The translations under genes and the position numbers were made by a program. From Stenotrophomonas sp. NA06056 (GTDB lineage: Bacteria > Pseudomonadota > Gammaproteobacteria > Xanthomonadales > Xanthomonadaceae): a stretch of 64,000 bases of DNA. The notes beneath the pieces are model-generated. The model saw nothing but the letters and a program-made list of their open reading frames with translations, did not search any database and was not told the origin of the DNA. The stretch covers positions 806,001 to 870,000 of the forward strand of contig NZ_CP054931.1 in the NCBI RefSeq assembly GCF_013364355.1, read 5' to 3'. Positions 17,314 to 25,824 of the stretch are shown one piece after another. How positions within the stretch are numbered: position 1 is the stretch's first letter; each line of letters starts with the position of its first letter.

Positions 17314-17870
17314 CGGTGGGTGCGAACCTTGGTTAGCACCGCTCCTGCCGCTGCGCTCGCCGGGCATGGCCCGGCGCTACCGAAGCGGGATCTGCCTTGG
17401 TGGGGGCGAATCTTGATTCGCACCGCTCCCGCCGCTGCGCTCGCCGGGCATGGCCCGGCGTTACCGATGCAGGATCTGCCTTGGTGGGTGCACCGCTCCC
17501 GCCGCTGCGCTCGCCGGGCATGGCCCGGCGTTACCGATGCAGGATCTGCCTTGGTGGGTGCGAACCATGGTCCGCACCGCTCCTGCCGCTGCGCTCGCCG
17601 GGCATGGCCCGGCGCTACCGAAGCGGGATCTGCCTTGGTGGGGGCGAACCTTGATTCGCGCCGCTCCCGCCGCTGCGCTCGCCGGGCATGGCCCGGCGCT
17701 ACCGATGCAGGATCTGCCTTGGTGGGTGAGAACCTTGGTTCGCACCGCTCCTGCCGCTGGGCTCGCCGGGCATGGCCCGGCGCTACCGATGCAGGATCTT
17801 CCTTGGTGGGTGCGAACCTTGGTTCGCACCGCTCCTGCTGCTGCGCTCGCCGGGCATGGCCCGGCGCGAC
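17314..17870. repeat. Seven-copy 84-bp tandem array of alternating palindromes
   Basis: Fills the gap between two converging genes. The palindrome core CGGGCATGGC recurs at 17361, 17445, 17515, 17599, 17683, 17767 and 17851. Spacings are 84, 70, 84, 84, 84 and 84 bp. Each unit joins a GCCGGGC-ATG-GCCCGGC SMAG-type stem ending CTAC to a second palindrome of the form GCGAACC/GGTTCGC. The 70-bp unit lacks 14 bp corresponding to that second palindrome. Units differ by scattered substitutions, so the array is not freshly duplicated. Confidence 0.95.
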
Positions 17871-17874
17871 TGCA

Positions 17875-19296
17875 TCACTCGTTCGGCGGCGTGGTCGTCT
17901 TGGCTTCGCTGCCGAAGCTGCCATCGGCTTCCGCCGCCAGATACGCAAACACGGTGTAGGCCGCCACGTTCTGCGCGAGCGCCTTCGGGTCGATCTTGTC
18001 GAGCGTGTCGTCGGCGGTGTGGTGCAGGTCGAAGTAGTCCGAGCCATCCTGCGCCAGCCACGCCCATGCACCGCCCTTGGCCGCCAGTGGGCCGACGTCC
18101 GGGCCCGGGCCACCCTTGTCGGCCTGGTACTCGATGCCCAGCGGCTTCATCACCTCGGCAATCTGCTTGGTCGCCTCGCGCGAGCTTTCCGGGTTCGGCG
18201 AGCCGGTGTTGAAGGCATAGATGCGGCCAGCGCCGAAATCGCTCTCCGCGGCCAACTGGTGCAGGGCCACGTCCTTGGCATGCGCCTCGGCGTAGGCCTT
18301 GCCGCCATACAGTCCCTGTTCTTCGTTGGCGAAGGCAACCACGCGGATGGTGCGCTTTGGTGCCTGCTTGAGCTGGCCAATCAGATGACCGGCGGCCATG
18401 GTGATGCCCACGCCCGCGCCGTCATCCACCGCGCCGGTGCCCAGGTCCCATGAATCCAGGTGGCCGCCGATGACGACCACTTCCTTCGGCAGCGTGCGGC
18501 CGGTGATCTCACCGATGACGTTGTACGAGGTCGCCGTGCCATCCCAACCGCAGTCCAGCGCCACCTTCACCGTGGTGCTGCCACGGGCCAGCAGGCGCGC
18601 CAGCTGGTCGGCATCGGGCACCGACAGTGCGGCCGACGGCACCGGGGTCAGGCCATCGTCAAAACGGGTGATGCCGGTGTGCGGCACGCGGTGCGAATCG
18701 GTACCGGCTGAACGCATCAGGAAGCCGACCGCGCCCTTGCGGATGGCCTCGGACGGGCCCTTGCTGCGGATCGCGCCGCCGCGGCCATAGTCGCGGCCAT
18801 CGCGGAACGGCAGCATCTGGTAGTCGACGAAGGCGATCTTGCCCTTCAGCGAACCGGCCGGTGCGGCCTGCAGCGCGGCCAGGTCGGCGAAGCGCACCAC
18901 CTCGGCTTCCACGGTGCCGCCCGGGCTGCCACCCAGTGCGGTGATCTGCAGCGGCTGCGGGTTCTTGCCCGTCACCGCGGCGTGTTCACTGCGGCGTTCC
19001 CACTTCGGGAAGGTCACCGGTTCCTTCCAGACCTTGTCAAAGCCCAGTGCCTTGAACTTGGCTTCGGCCCAGGCCACGGCGCGGGCGTCGGCTTCGCTGC
19101 CGGCAATGCGCGGACCGATTTCGGTGGTCAGCGATTCGACCACCTTCCAGCCGGTGTCGTCGGCCAGCGCCTGGTCGCGCAGCTGCGCGGCCGTGGCCAG
19201 CGAGGCGGGCGGCAGGGTGGTGGCATGCGGCGCCGCGAAGGCCGGCGCGGCCAGCAGGGCGAGGGAGGATGCGATGGCAAGGACGCGGCGACGCAT
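17875..19296 (-). CDS. Secreted M28-family metallopeptidase with PA-domain insert
   Basis: 473-residue zinc exopeptidase, exported by a signal peptide (cleavage near AFA-A, residue 21). The catalytic domain is split by a protease-associated domain at about 130-240. Zinc and catalytic residues are visible: His279 and Asp281 in GGHLDSWDL, bridging Asp291 in GAVDDGAG, Glu325/326 in FANEEQGLYGG, and a final His in FDLHHTADD. The layout resembles carboxypeptidase Q/M28B enzymes, so it probably trims peptides or dipeptides in the periplasm. The gene is monocistronic and its 3' end abuts the tandem palindrome array. Confidence 0.9.
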   Translation of the reverse strand: MRRRVLAIASSLALLAAPAFAAPHATTLPPASLATAAQLRDQALADDTGWKVVESLTTEIGPRIAGSEADARAVAWAEAKFKALGFDKVWKEPVTFPKWERRSEHAAVTGKNPQPLQITALGGSPGGTVEAEVVRFADLAALQAAPAGSLKGKIAFVDYQMLPFRDGRDYGRGGAIRSKGPSEAIRKGAVGFLMRSAGTDSHRVPHTGITRFDDGLTPVPSAALSVPDADQLARLLARGSTTVKVALDCGWDGTATSYNVIGEITGRTLPKEVVVIGGHLDSWDLGTGAVDDGAGVGITMAAGHLIGQLKQAPKRTIRVVAFANEEQGLYGGKAYAEAHAKDVALHQLAAESDFGAGRIYAFNTGSPNPESSREATKQIAEVMKPLGIEYQADKGGPGPDVGPLAAKGGAWAWLAQDGSDYFDLHHTADDTLDKIDPKALAQNVAAYTVFAYLAAEADGSFGSEAKTTTPPNE

Positions 19297-19408
19297 GGAC
19301 AGCTCCGGGAAGGGTGTAAGCCTTGGAGCTTAACAGTCGTTCAGCGCCGCGCATGGGTGGGAGGTCATGGCTCCAGCGAACGCTGTTTTCCGGCCATGAA
19401 CGGCAAAG

Positions 19409-19436
19409 CGAAAGCCCCGCCGGGGTGGGGCTTTCG
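19409..19436. terminator. Hairpin between M28 peptidase and mscL
   Basis: CGAAAGCCCC/GGGGCTTTCG stem-loop in a gap upstream of the peptidase gene and downstream of mscL (both minus strand). Position fits a terminator for mscL transcription. Confidence 0.55.
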
Positions 19437-19445
19437 TATGCTTCC

Positions 19446-19507
19446 GTAGAGCCGAGCCCATGCTCGGCTGCCGTTTCCAGATCAGCCGAGCGTGGGCTCG
19501 GCCCTAC
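19446..19507. repeat. Inverted pair of SMAG palindromes
   Basis: A GTAG unit with stem AGCCGAGC/GCTCGGCT (19446-19470) faces a related CTAC unit (19484-19507). Such head-to-head pairs can form one large cruciform or, as RNA, a long hairpin. Confidence 0.9.
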
Positions 19508-19539
19508 AGGTGGCAGGGACGCCAACGGCGCCCGGCGCC

Positions 19540-19944
19540 TTACTTCTTCAGGTTGTCGCGGATTTCGCGCAGCAGCAGAACTTCCTCAGCCGGTGCTGCC
19601 GGTGCTGCTTCCTTCTTGCGCGACAGGCGGTTGATCACCTTGATCACCAGGAAGATGGCGAAGGCCACGATCACGAACTGGATCAGCGTATTGATGAAAT
19701 CACCGTAGCCGATCACCACGGCCGGAATTTCCTTGCCATCCGGCCCGATGCTGGCCGGCGACAACGTCCACGCCAGATGCGAGAAATCCACCCGGCCGAT
19801 CAGATAGCCCAGCGGCGGCATGATGATCTTCTCCACCAGCGCGGTGACGATCTTGCCGAAGGCCGCGCCGATCACCACGCCGACGGCGAGGTCGATGACG
19901 TTGCCGCGCATCGCGAATTCCTTGAACTCGGTGAGCATTCCCAT
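19540..19944 (-). CDS. mscL: Large-conductance mechanosensitive channel MscL
   Basis: 134-residue inner-membrane channel that opens under membrane tension to release solutes during osmotic downshock. The start [20 protein letters not shown] is diagnostic, followed by TM1 ([17 protein letters not shown]) with the gate glycines and TM2 ([18 protein letters not shown]). The C-terminal helical bundle ends [10 protein letters not shown]. Length is normal. The gene stands alone between hydrolase and peptidase genes. Confidence 0.97.
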   Translation of the reverse strand: MGMLTEFKEFAMRGNVIDLAVGVVIGAAFGKIVTALVEKIIMPPLGYLIGRVDFSHLAWTLSPASIGPDGKEIPAVVIGYGDFINTLIQFVIVAFAIFLVIKVINRLSRKKEAAPAAPAEEVLLLREIRDNLKK

Positions 19945-19998
19945 TGTTGTTTTTCTCCGGTGGGGAAGTGGACAGCGCGCAGGGTAGCGCAGGTGATG

Positions 19999-20715
19999 TC
20001 AGCCGGCGATCACGCCGTGGCGCTCGGCCACGTTCTCAAGGCGCGCGCTGAAACGGTCGCCGGGGTTGAGCGCGGCTACGCCGGAGGGCGTACCCATGAA
20101 CACCAGGTCGCCGGCACGCAGCTGCCACAGCTTGGACAGCTCGTGCAGGATCTCCGGCACGTTCCAGATCATCTGGTCGAGCAGGGACTGCTGGCGTACT
20201 TCGCCGTTGATCTCCAGCGACAAGTTGAGCGCGGCCAGGTCGCCGACTTCACCGGCATGCACGATCTCGCTGATCGGCGCGGAGGCATCGAAGCCCTTGG
20301 CCGAATCCCACGGATGCCCCTTCTCCTTGGCGGCGGCCTGCAGGTCGCGGCGGGTCAGGTCCAGGCCCACGGCATAGCCATAGACCAGTGCCTCGGCATC
20401 GCCCACGGCCAGTTCGCCGGCAGGCGCGTCACGGCCGATCGCCACCACCAGTTCCACCTCGTGGTGCAGGTTGCCGGTGGCAGGCGGGTAGGGGATCACA
20501 TCGTCGTGGCCGACCACGATCGCATCGGCCGGCTTGGTGAAGAACATCGGGCGGCCACGATCATCTGCGGCAGGCACGGCAGCGCCCATCTCACGCGCAT
20601 GGTCGGCGAAGTTGCGGCCGACGCAGTAGATGCGGTGCACGGGAAAGCTGCCGCCGCCAACAACCGGCACACGCGGCGTGGCTGCAGCAGGGATCACATC
20701 GGAGACATCGGACAT
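19999..20715 (-). CDS. Fumarylacetoacetate hydrolase (FAH) family protein
   Basis: 238-residue FAH-fold enzyme. The metal-binding and active-site pattern is visible: YCVGRNFADHAREMG (about 30-44), LHHEVELVVAIGR (acidic metal ligands), GLDLTRRDLQ, KGFDASAPIS, and VFMGTPSGVAALNPGD near the C-terminus. Family members act as acylpyruvases, oxaloacetate decarboxylases or catabolic hydratases/isomerases; size and motifs best fit the short acylpyruvase/oxaloacetate-type branch. No catabolic operon surrounds it, so a housekeeping metabolite-repair role is plausible (inference). Confidence 0.87.
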   Translation of the reverse strand: MSDVSDVIPAAATPRVPVVGGGSFPVHRIYCVGRNFADHAREMGAAVPAADDRGRPMFFTKPADAIVVGHDDVIPYPPATGNLHHEVELVVAIGRDAPAGELAVGDAEALVYGYAVGLDLTRRDLQAAAKEKGHPWDSAKGFDASAPISEIVHAGEVGDLAALNLSLEINGEVRQQSLLDQMIWNVPEILHELSKLWQLRAGDLVFMGTPSGVAALNPGDRFSARLENVAERHGVIAG

Positions 20716-20785
20716 GCGGGCATCCAGAAAGGGAGTGCCCGCAGTCTAGAACGCAGCAAGGCCCGCCGTCAGCGGGCAGCGTCGA

Positions 20786-21067
20786 TCAATGCGAGGTCGG
20801 CAGCGCCGACTTGCGCACCACGTGGTACTCACCCTCGACCACGTTCGGATCGATCGGGCGGCGCGGGCCGGGCTTGCGCGAAGCCAGCAGCTTCCACGCC
20901 AGACCCACCAGGATCATGGCCGCACCGACGAATACGCCGATGAACACCATCGCGGCCAGGATCGCCAGGCCGAGCAGGCCTACGGCAACGCGCACCAGCG
21001 GATGGCGCGGCTTGCGCGGGGCAAACAGGGTGCGGAACTGGTTGAAGGCGAAATCGCGATTGAACAT
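20786..21067 (-). CDS. Small hypothetical membrane protein
   Basis: 93-residue protein of unknown function. It has a basic N-terminal segment (FAPRKPRHPLVR), a glycine/alanine-rich hydrophobic stretch at about 27-60 that could form one or two membrane helices, and a charged tail (SRKPGPRRPIDPNVVEGEYHVV). The initiator ATG is at 21067. The coding signal is credible: normal GC-rich codon use and a defined membrane segment. A GCCCGC/GCGGGC hairpin at 20761-20777 follows the stop. Confidence 0.65.
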   Translation of the reverse strand: MFNRDFAFNQFRTLFAPRKPRHPLVRVAVGLLGLAILAAMVFIGVFVGAAMILVGLAWKLLASRKPGPRRPIDPNVVEGEYHVVRKSALPTSH

Positions 21068-21245
21068 GGTGGCTCGATAGGCTGGAAATCAGCGAGCCAT
21101 GAGTATCGGCAGCTGCCACTGTCATTGAGTGAAAAACTCGTTAAATATAGCCTTGGCTTATTACGGATCAATGACTTGTGTTCATGTCGCAGCTAGTCAC
21201 ATGACCAGGCATGCGACAATGCGCGATTCCGTCCGAGCCTTCGCC

Positions 21246-21581
21246 ATGACTGCCGCTGTTGCCCTGATCACCCTTGATGCCATTGCCGATGGCGCGTTTG
21301 CCGAGGTTGAAGCGGTGGTCGATGGCGATGCCGAGTCGCTGCTGTTGTACCGCGACGGTGAACAGGTGCGCGCGTTCCTGAACATCTGCCCGCACGCGGG
21401 CCGCCGCCTGGACTGGGCCCCCGGCCAGTTCCTGAAGAGCCGCGAAGGCCACCTGGTCTGCGCCGCCCACGGCGCCTCGTTCGCGCTGGACAGCGGCGAT
21501 TGCATCGCCGGCCCCTGCAAGGGCGACCGCCTGCGCGCAGTGCCGGTGGACGTGCGCGACGGGCAGGTCTACCTGGCCTGA
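21246..21581 (+). CDS. Small Rieske [2Fe-2S] protein
   Basis: 111-residue soluble Rieske protein. The cluster ligands appear as Cys-Pro-His (ICPHAGRRLDW) and Cys-x-x-His (VCAAHGASFALDSGDC), with the usual glycine-rich surroundings and a C-terminal PVDVRDGQVYLA strand. No oxygenase or cytochrome domain is fused and no reductase gene is adjacent, so the electron partner is unknown; it resembles NirD/dioxygenase-ferredoxin-like proteins. The ATG at 21246 is preferred; other in-frame starts lie upstream (GTG 21129, ATG 21219) but would add non-homologous sequence. Confidence 0.82.
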   Translation: MTAAVALITLDAIADGAFAEVEAVVDGDAESLLLYRDGEQVRAFLNICPHAGRRLDWAPGQFLKSREGHLVCAAHGASFALDSGDCIAGPCKGDRLRAVPVDVRDGQVYLA

Positions 21582-21590
21582 TGCATCGGT

Positions 21591-21685
21591 GTGCGGACCA
21601 ACGGTCCGCACCCACCAAGCCAACAGTCCGCACCCAACAGATCAACAGGTATCCAGAGATCCATCCACGCATGGCGTGGATCTAC
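21591..21685. repeat. SMAG-type palindromes after the Rieske gene
   Basis: A GTGCGGACC/GGTCCGCAC palindrome (21591-21613) begins 10 bp after the Rieske stop. A reverse GTAG-class palindrome with stem ATCCACGC/GCGTGGAT lies at 21662-21685 and ends in CTAC. Confidence 0.88.
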
Positions 21686-21694
21686 TGCAGATTG

Positions 21695-21895
21695 CAGTGA
21701 TCTGTCGAAGGCGGGGTGGGTCCGGTTGCGGGGGCGTGAGCGCCATGGATGGCGCGACCGAGCTTACAGGGACGTACTTGCAGCGTCCCCCGCAACCGGA
21801 CCCACCCCGCCATCCCACGGATAGCCAGCTTTTGCTGTTGCTCCGGCTGTTGCCGTGGCTTCTGCGGGTGCAGGGCGCCGCCCTGCCAACAAACC
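21695..21895 (-). repeat. Composite repeat element, copy C (reverse)
   Basis: Same module order as copy B: GATCTGTCGAAG, a perfect 25-bp inverted repeat (arms 21710-21734 and 21787-21811), the ATGGATGGC-type loop, CCATCCCACGG, a TGCTGTTGC tract, and a GCAGGGC-GCC-GCCCTGC palindrome. It occupies the gap between the converging Rieske and SLC13 genes. Its arms match copy D but not A or B. Confidence 0.8.
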
Positions 21896-21901
21896 CCAAC
21901 C

Positions 21902-23749
21902 TCAGAACATCAGGTTGATCATCACCACCACCACGCACGTATAGATCAGCGACAGCGGGCCGCCGACCCGCCACATCTCACGCGGGGTGTAGTTGGCCGG
22001 GCCGGTGATCATCGAAATCACCGGGTTCGACGCCGTCATCAGGTTGTTGGACGCCGACAGCGCCACGATCAGCGCGAACGCGGTCGGGTTGCCGCCGGCC
22101 GCCAGCGCCAGGTTCACCGCGATCGGCACCATCACGATGGTCGCCCCCACATGGCTGATCACCAGCGAGAACACCGTGGTCAGCAGGGCCAGCGCCAGCT
22201 CCAGCACCCAGATCGGAATGCCGGTGGGCAGCTTGTCGATGGTATGACCGGCCACCCACGCCGCCGCACCACTGGAATCCATCGCCCAGCCAAGCGGAAT
22301 CAGCCCGGCCATCATGAACACCGTCTTCCAGTTGATCGAGGCATAGGCCTCGTCCATGCGCAGCACGCCGGTCAACAGCATGCCGGCCACGCCGGTCATC
22401 AAGGTCAGCGCCACCGGCAGCTTGCTGGTCAGCGCGATCAGGATGGTCAGGGCGAAAATCGCCATGGCGATCTTGAACTTGTGCGGGCGCTGCTCGCCGG
22501 TCGGGTAGTCGGTCACCACCACGAAGTCGCGGCTCTTGGCCGCCTGAGCCAGATCGGTCCAGATGCTGTGGAAGACCAGCATGTCGCCGGCGCGCAGCTG
22601 CACATCGCGCACATCCTCGCGGATCACCTGCTTGTCACGGTTGATCGCCAGCAGGCTGATGCCGCGTTCCTTGCGCAGGCGCAGGTCGGCCGCGCTCTTG
22701 CCGATCACGTTCGAGGTCGGCGGCACCACCGCTTCGGAAATGCCGGCGCGGCTGGGATTGAACAGATCGCCCAGGTGTTTCAGGCGCGAGGACATGCGCA
22801 GGAACTGGTTCTGCGCGAAATCGTGGATCTGTTCGCGCGGGCCCATTGCCCCCAGCACGCTGCCCACCCAGATGCGCATTTCGGCCGGCGGCGCCAGGCG
22901 GGTGTCGTTGCCGGTCTTCAGCGCCAGCAGCAGTGGCGCATCGTGCAGGTTCTCGGCTTCGCCCAGGGTCATGCCGACCAGCGGACTCTCGGCGGTGACC
23001 ACCAGCTCGAACACATCACCTTCGATGCCGTAGGTCTTGGCGAAGTAGCTCTCGGTACGCGCCGGGGTGACCCCGTCGTTGACCAGGCTTTCTTCTTCCA
23101 CCAGCTTGCGGTCGCCGTAATAGCGGAAATACAGCAGCGAGGCGATCAGCAGTGCCACGCCGATCGGCAGCGGCGCGAACATGCGCAGCGGCTCGATGGT
23201 AGCCAGGCCGGAGGGCAGGTTGTTGTTGGCCGAGGCCAGCAGATCGTTCAGCAGGATCAGCGGTGAGTTGCCGACCATCGTCAGTGCGCCGCCCATCACG
23301 ATCGCTGCCGAGATCGGCAGCAGCAGGCGCTGCATGGTCAGCCCGGTGCGTGCGGCCAGGCGCGAGGCGACCGGCAGGTACAGCGCCATCACCGACGGAT
23401 TCTGCATGAAGGACGAGTTCAGGCCAGCGATGGCCGTGGTCATCATCAGCAGCCGCTGCTCCACACCGTGGCCGCGCCGCAGCAGCCAGGCCGCGAGTCG
23501 GTTCAGCGCGCCGGTGCGGTCCAGGCCGGCACCGAGGATGGTGGTGGCGATGATGCTCATCACCGCGTTGCCGGAGAAGCCGCCGAAGATCTCCTCCGGC
23601 GCGATCAGGCCGGTCACGCCCAGCACCACCAGTACCACCAACGCGACCACGTCGGCGCGGATGCGCTCGAACAGGAACATCGCCATTGTGAAGCCGACCA
23701 GCCCGAGCACGAGCTTCATGTCAGTGGTCAGCGTCAGCGCGGTATCCAT
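21902..23749 (-). CDS. SLC13/DASS-type transporter with two TrkA-C domains
   Basis: 615-residue inner-membrane transporter, probably for sulfate, a dicarboxylate or another anion. N-terminal membrane helices (LVLGLVGFTMAMFLFERIRAD onward) and C-terminal helices flank a cytoplasmic part with two RCK_C/TrkA-C domains at about 240-320 and 330-415 (visible: LVGMTLGEAENLHDAPLLL and NVIGKSAADLRLRKERGIS). The substrate motifs NSSFMQNPSV and SASNNLMTASNPV are typical of the ion transporter superfamily fold. The RCK_C domains suggest ligand gating. Its start is only 27 bp from the 3' end of trmB on the same strand. The exact substrate is unknown. Confidence 0.83.
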   Translation of the reverse strand: MDTALTLTTDMKLVLGLVGFTMAMFLFERIRADVVALVVLVVLGVTGLIAPEEIFGGFSGNAVMSIIATTILGAGLDRTGALNRLAAWLLRRGHGVEQRLLMMTTAIAGLNSSFMQNPSVMALYLPVASRLAARTGLTMQRLLLPISAAIVMGGALTMVGNSPLILLNDLLASANNNLPSGLATIEPLRMFAPLPIGVALLIASLLYFRYYGDRKLVEEESLVNDGVTPARTESYFAKTYGIEGDVFELVVTAESPLVGMTLGEAENLHDAPLLLALKTGNDTRLAPPAEMRIWVGSVLGAMGPREQIHDFAQNQFLRMSSRLKHLGDLFNPSRAGISEAVVPPTSNVIGKSAADLRLRKERGISLLAINRDKQVIREDVRDVQLRAGDMLVFHSIWTDLAQAAKSRDFVVVTDYPTGEQRPHKFKIAMAIFALTILIALTSKLPVALTLMTGVAGMLLTGVLRMDEAYASINWKTVFMMAGLIPLGWAMDSSGAAAWVAGHTIDKLPTGIPIWVLELALALLTTVFSLVISHVGATIVMVPIAVNLALAAGGNPTAFALIVALSASNNLMTASNPVISMITGPANYTPREMWRVGGPLSLIYTCVVVVMINLMF

Positions 23750-23776
23750 GTGGGGCGCGGCGTCCTCAGGCGTTCA

Positions 23777-24511
23777 TCAGGTGCGGTCGTACAGCAGGTC
23801 CCAGACGCCATGGCCGAGCTTCTGGCCGCGGGTCTCGAAGTGGGTCTGCGGGCGCCAGTCCGGGCGCGGCACGCTGCCACGCGGGCCGGCGCGGTTGACC
23901 AGGCCGGGGGTGGCATCCAGCACGTCCCACATCTGTTCGGCGTAATCCTCCCAGTCGGTGGCACAGTGCAGGCGGCCGCCGGAGCGCAGCTTGCGCACCA
24001 GCAGTTCGGCAAAGCCCGGCTGGATCAGGCGACGCTTGTTGTGGCGCTTCTTGTGCCACGGGTCGGGGAAGTAGATGCGCACTTCGTCCAGCGCGCCATC
24101 GGCGATTTCCTTTTCCAGTACTTCCACCGCGTCGTGGTGGTACAGGCGCACGTGGTCGGCGTTGTCGTCGGCCAGCGCGTTCAGCAGCCGGCCGACACCG
24201 GGGGCGTGCACTTCCAGACCGATGTAGTCGCGGCTCGGGTCATGCTGTGCGGCAAAGCGCAGCGCGGCGCCGTTGCCAAAGCCGATTTCCAGCACCTTGC
24301 GCGCATCGCGGCCGAAGGTGGCATCCAGATCACGCGGTTCGCCGCTGAAATCCAGGCCGAAGCGTGGCCAGCGTTCGTCGAACGCGCGCTGCTGGGCGGG
24401 GGTGAAGCGCCCCTGGCGCAGCACGAAGCTGCGCACTTCACGGCGGCCTTCGTTGACCGTGAACGGCTTGGGCGGCGCCTTCGAACCGGCGCTGTCGAAT
24501 GGATTGGTCAT
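23777..24511 (-). CDS. trmB: tRNA (guanine-N7-)-methyltransferase
   Basis: 244-residue SAM-dependent enzyme that makes m7G46 in the tRNA variable loop. The SAM-binding [14 protein letters not shown] lies at about 86-99, the acidic [11 protein letters not shown] follows, and the characteristic [17 protein letters not shown] and catalytic/tRNA-binding Asp are present. It overlaps the thiG stop by 1 bp (TGATG), so translation is coupled to thiG; this thiamine/tRNA-modification pairing is common in Xanthomonadaceae. The N-terminal 40 residues are charged and variable as usual. Confidence 0.94.
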   Translation of the reverse strand: MTNPFDSAGSKAPPKPFTVNEGRREVRSFVLRQGRFTPAQQRAFDERWPRFGLDFSGEPRDLDATFGRDARKVLEIGFGNGAALRFAAQHDPSRDYIGLEVHAPGVGRLLNALADDNADHVRLYHHDAVEVLEKEIADGALDEVRIYFPDPWHKKRHNKRRLIQPGFAELLVRKLRSGGRLHCATDWEDYAEQMWDVLDATPGLVNRAGPRGSVPRPDWRPQTHFETRGQKLGHGVWDLLYDRT

Positions 24512-25305
24512 CAGCCGATCAACCCATCGATTGGCGAGGACGCACTGGCATAGCGCTTGCGCGGAATGCGGCCGGCCAGGAACGCCTCGCGGCCCGCTTC
24601 CACGGCCTTGCGCATGGCGCTGGCCATCAGCACCGGGTGGCGCGCACCGGCGATGGCGGTGTTCATCAGCACGCCGTCGCAGCCCAGCTCCATAGCGATT
24701 GCTGCATCCGACGCGGTGCCCACGCCTGCGTCGACGATGATCGGCACCTTGGCGTCTTCGATGATCTGCAGCAGGTTGTACTTGTTCTGGATGCCCAAGC
24801 CCGAACCGATCGGCGCGGCCAGCGGCATCACCGCAGCGCAGCCGATCTCTTCCAGGCGCTTGGCCAGGATCGGGTCGTCGGAGGTATAGACCATCACCTC
24901 GAAGCCGTCCTTGACCAGCTGTTCGGCCGCCTTGAGGGTCTGCACCACATCCGGGTACAGCGACTTCTGGTCGCCCAGTACTTCCAGCTTGGTCAGGTTG
25001 TGGCCGTCCAGCAGTTCGCGGGCCAGGCGGCAGGTGCGCACGGCATCCTCGGCGGTGTAGCAGCCGGCGGTGTTGGGCAGGATGGTGTAGCGGTCCGGCG
25101 GCAGCACGTCGAGCAGATTCGGTTCGCCCGGGTTCTGGCCGATGTTGGTGCGGCGGATGGCCACGGTGACGATCCGGGCGCCTGCGGCCTCGGTGGCCAG
25201 GCGGGTTTCTTCCAGATCCTTGAACTTGCCGGTGCCGGTGAGCAGCCGCGAGCTGTAGGTCTTGCCGGCGATCACCAGCGAATCGGGGGAGACATGAGCG
25301 TTCAT
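24511..25305 (-). CDS. thiG: Thiazole synthase
   Basis: 264-residue TIM-barrel enzyme that forms the thiazole ring of thiamine from deoxyxylulose phosphate, dehydroglycine and ThiS thiocarboxylate. Visible features are [13 protein letters not shown], the [15 protein letters not shown] segment, the catalytic Lys in [10 protein letters not shown], and the phosphate-binding APIGSGLGI plus [12 protein letters not shown]. The ATG at 25305 fits the family N-terminus; a longer frame upstream reads through a SMAG repeat. thiS lies upstream on the same strand, separated by 114 bp. Confidence 0.95.
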   Translation of the reverse strand: MNAHVSPDSLVIAGKTYSSRLLTGTGKFKDLEETRLATEAAGARIVTVAIRRTNIGQNPGEPNLLDVLPPDRYTILPNTAGCYTAEDAVRTCRLARELLDGHNLTKLEVLGDQKSLYPDVVQTLKAAEQLVKDGFEVMVYTSDDPILAKRLEEIGCAAVMPLAAPIGSGLGIQNKYNLLQIIEDAKVPIIVDAGVGTASDAAIAMELGCDGVLMNTAIAGARHPVLMASAMRKAVEAGREAFLAGRIPRKRYASASSPIDGLIG

Positions 25306-25374
25306 GGCGCGATTATCGCTTATCCGCCTGAAGATGGGGTCGTCGTGTCGATCCCGCCGGAGACGTGAGCGAGG

Positions 25375-25396
25375 GTAGTGCCGGGCCATGCCCGGC
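25375..25396 (+). repeat. SMAG palindrome inside the thiS-thiG gap
   Basis: GTAG followed by stem GCCGGGC/GCCCGGC, between two co-oriented thiamine genes. It would lie in the untranslated stretch of a shared transcript. Confidence 0.85.
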
Positions 25397-25419
25397 GAGC
25401 GCAGGGCGCGGGCTTTGCT

Positions 25420-25620
25420 TCAACCACCGCCCAGTGCGTGCACGATCTCCACCACGTCGCCTTCGGCCAGCAGATGCTCGCCATGACGACTGCGGCTGAC
25501 GATCTCGCCGTTGACCTCCACCGCCACCCGGCGTTGCAGCAACTGTTCGGCCGCCAGCAGGTCCAGGAGGGTCGCCGAAGCGGGCAGGGTGCGGGGTTCG
25601 CCATTGAGCTGGATGTTCAT
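25420..25620 (-). CDS. thiS: Sulfur carrier protein ThiS
   Basis: 66-residue ubiquitin-like protein that carries thiocarboxylate sulfur to ThiG. The beta-grasp pattern is clear: MNIQLNGEPRTL, LLDLLAAEQL, VAVEVNGEIV, GDVVEIVHALGGG. The C-terminal Gly-Gly needed for adenylation by ThiF is present, with one extra Gly. It is easily missed because it sits inside a longer artefactual open frame. It is upstream of thiG, in the expected order. Confidence 0.93.
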   Translation of the reverse strand: MNIQLNGEPRTLPASATLLDLLAAEQLLQRRVAVEVNGEIVSRSRHGEHLLAEGDVVEIVHALGGG

Positions 25621-25824
25621 GCGGCCATTGTCGCTGATCGCCGGTTCGCATCGGAACTGTTGCAAGTTGTGCCCTACGCCCGCACCGGCAAAGCCCGCCT
25701 GGCCTGGCTTGGGCGACAATCCATGCGGCGGCGCAGCGTGAGCAATCGGCGGCGTGGTGAAACCATTCACCGTGCGCCGGCGTACGTGTGCCGGATCCTC
25801 AACATTTCCCCCAGGAGTTTCAAC

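Noticed and set aside
17314..17870. CRISPR array
   Set aside because: The regular 84-bp period looked array-like, but units are near-identical along their whole length, there are no unique spacers, and no cas genes lie nearby.
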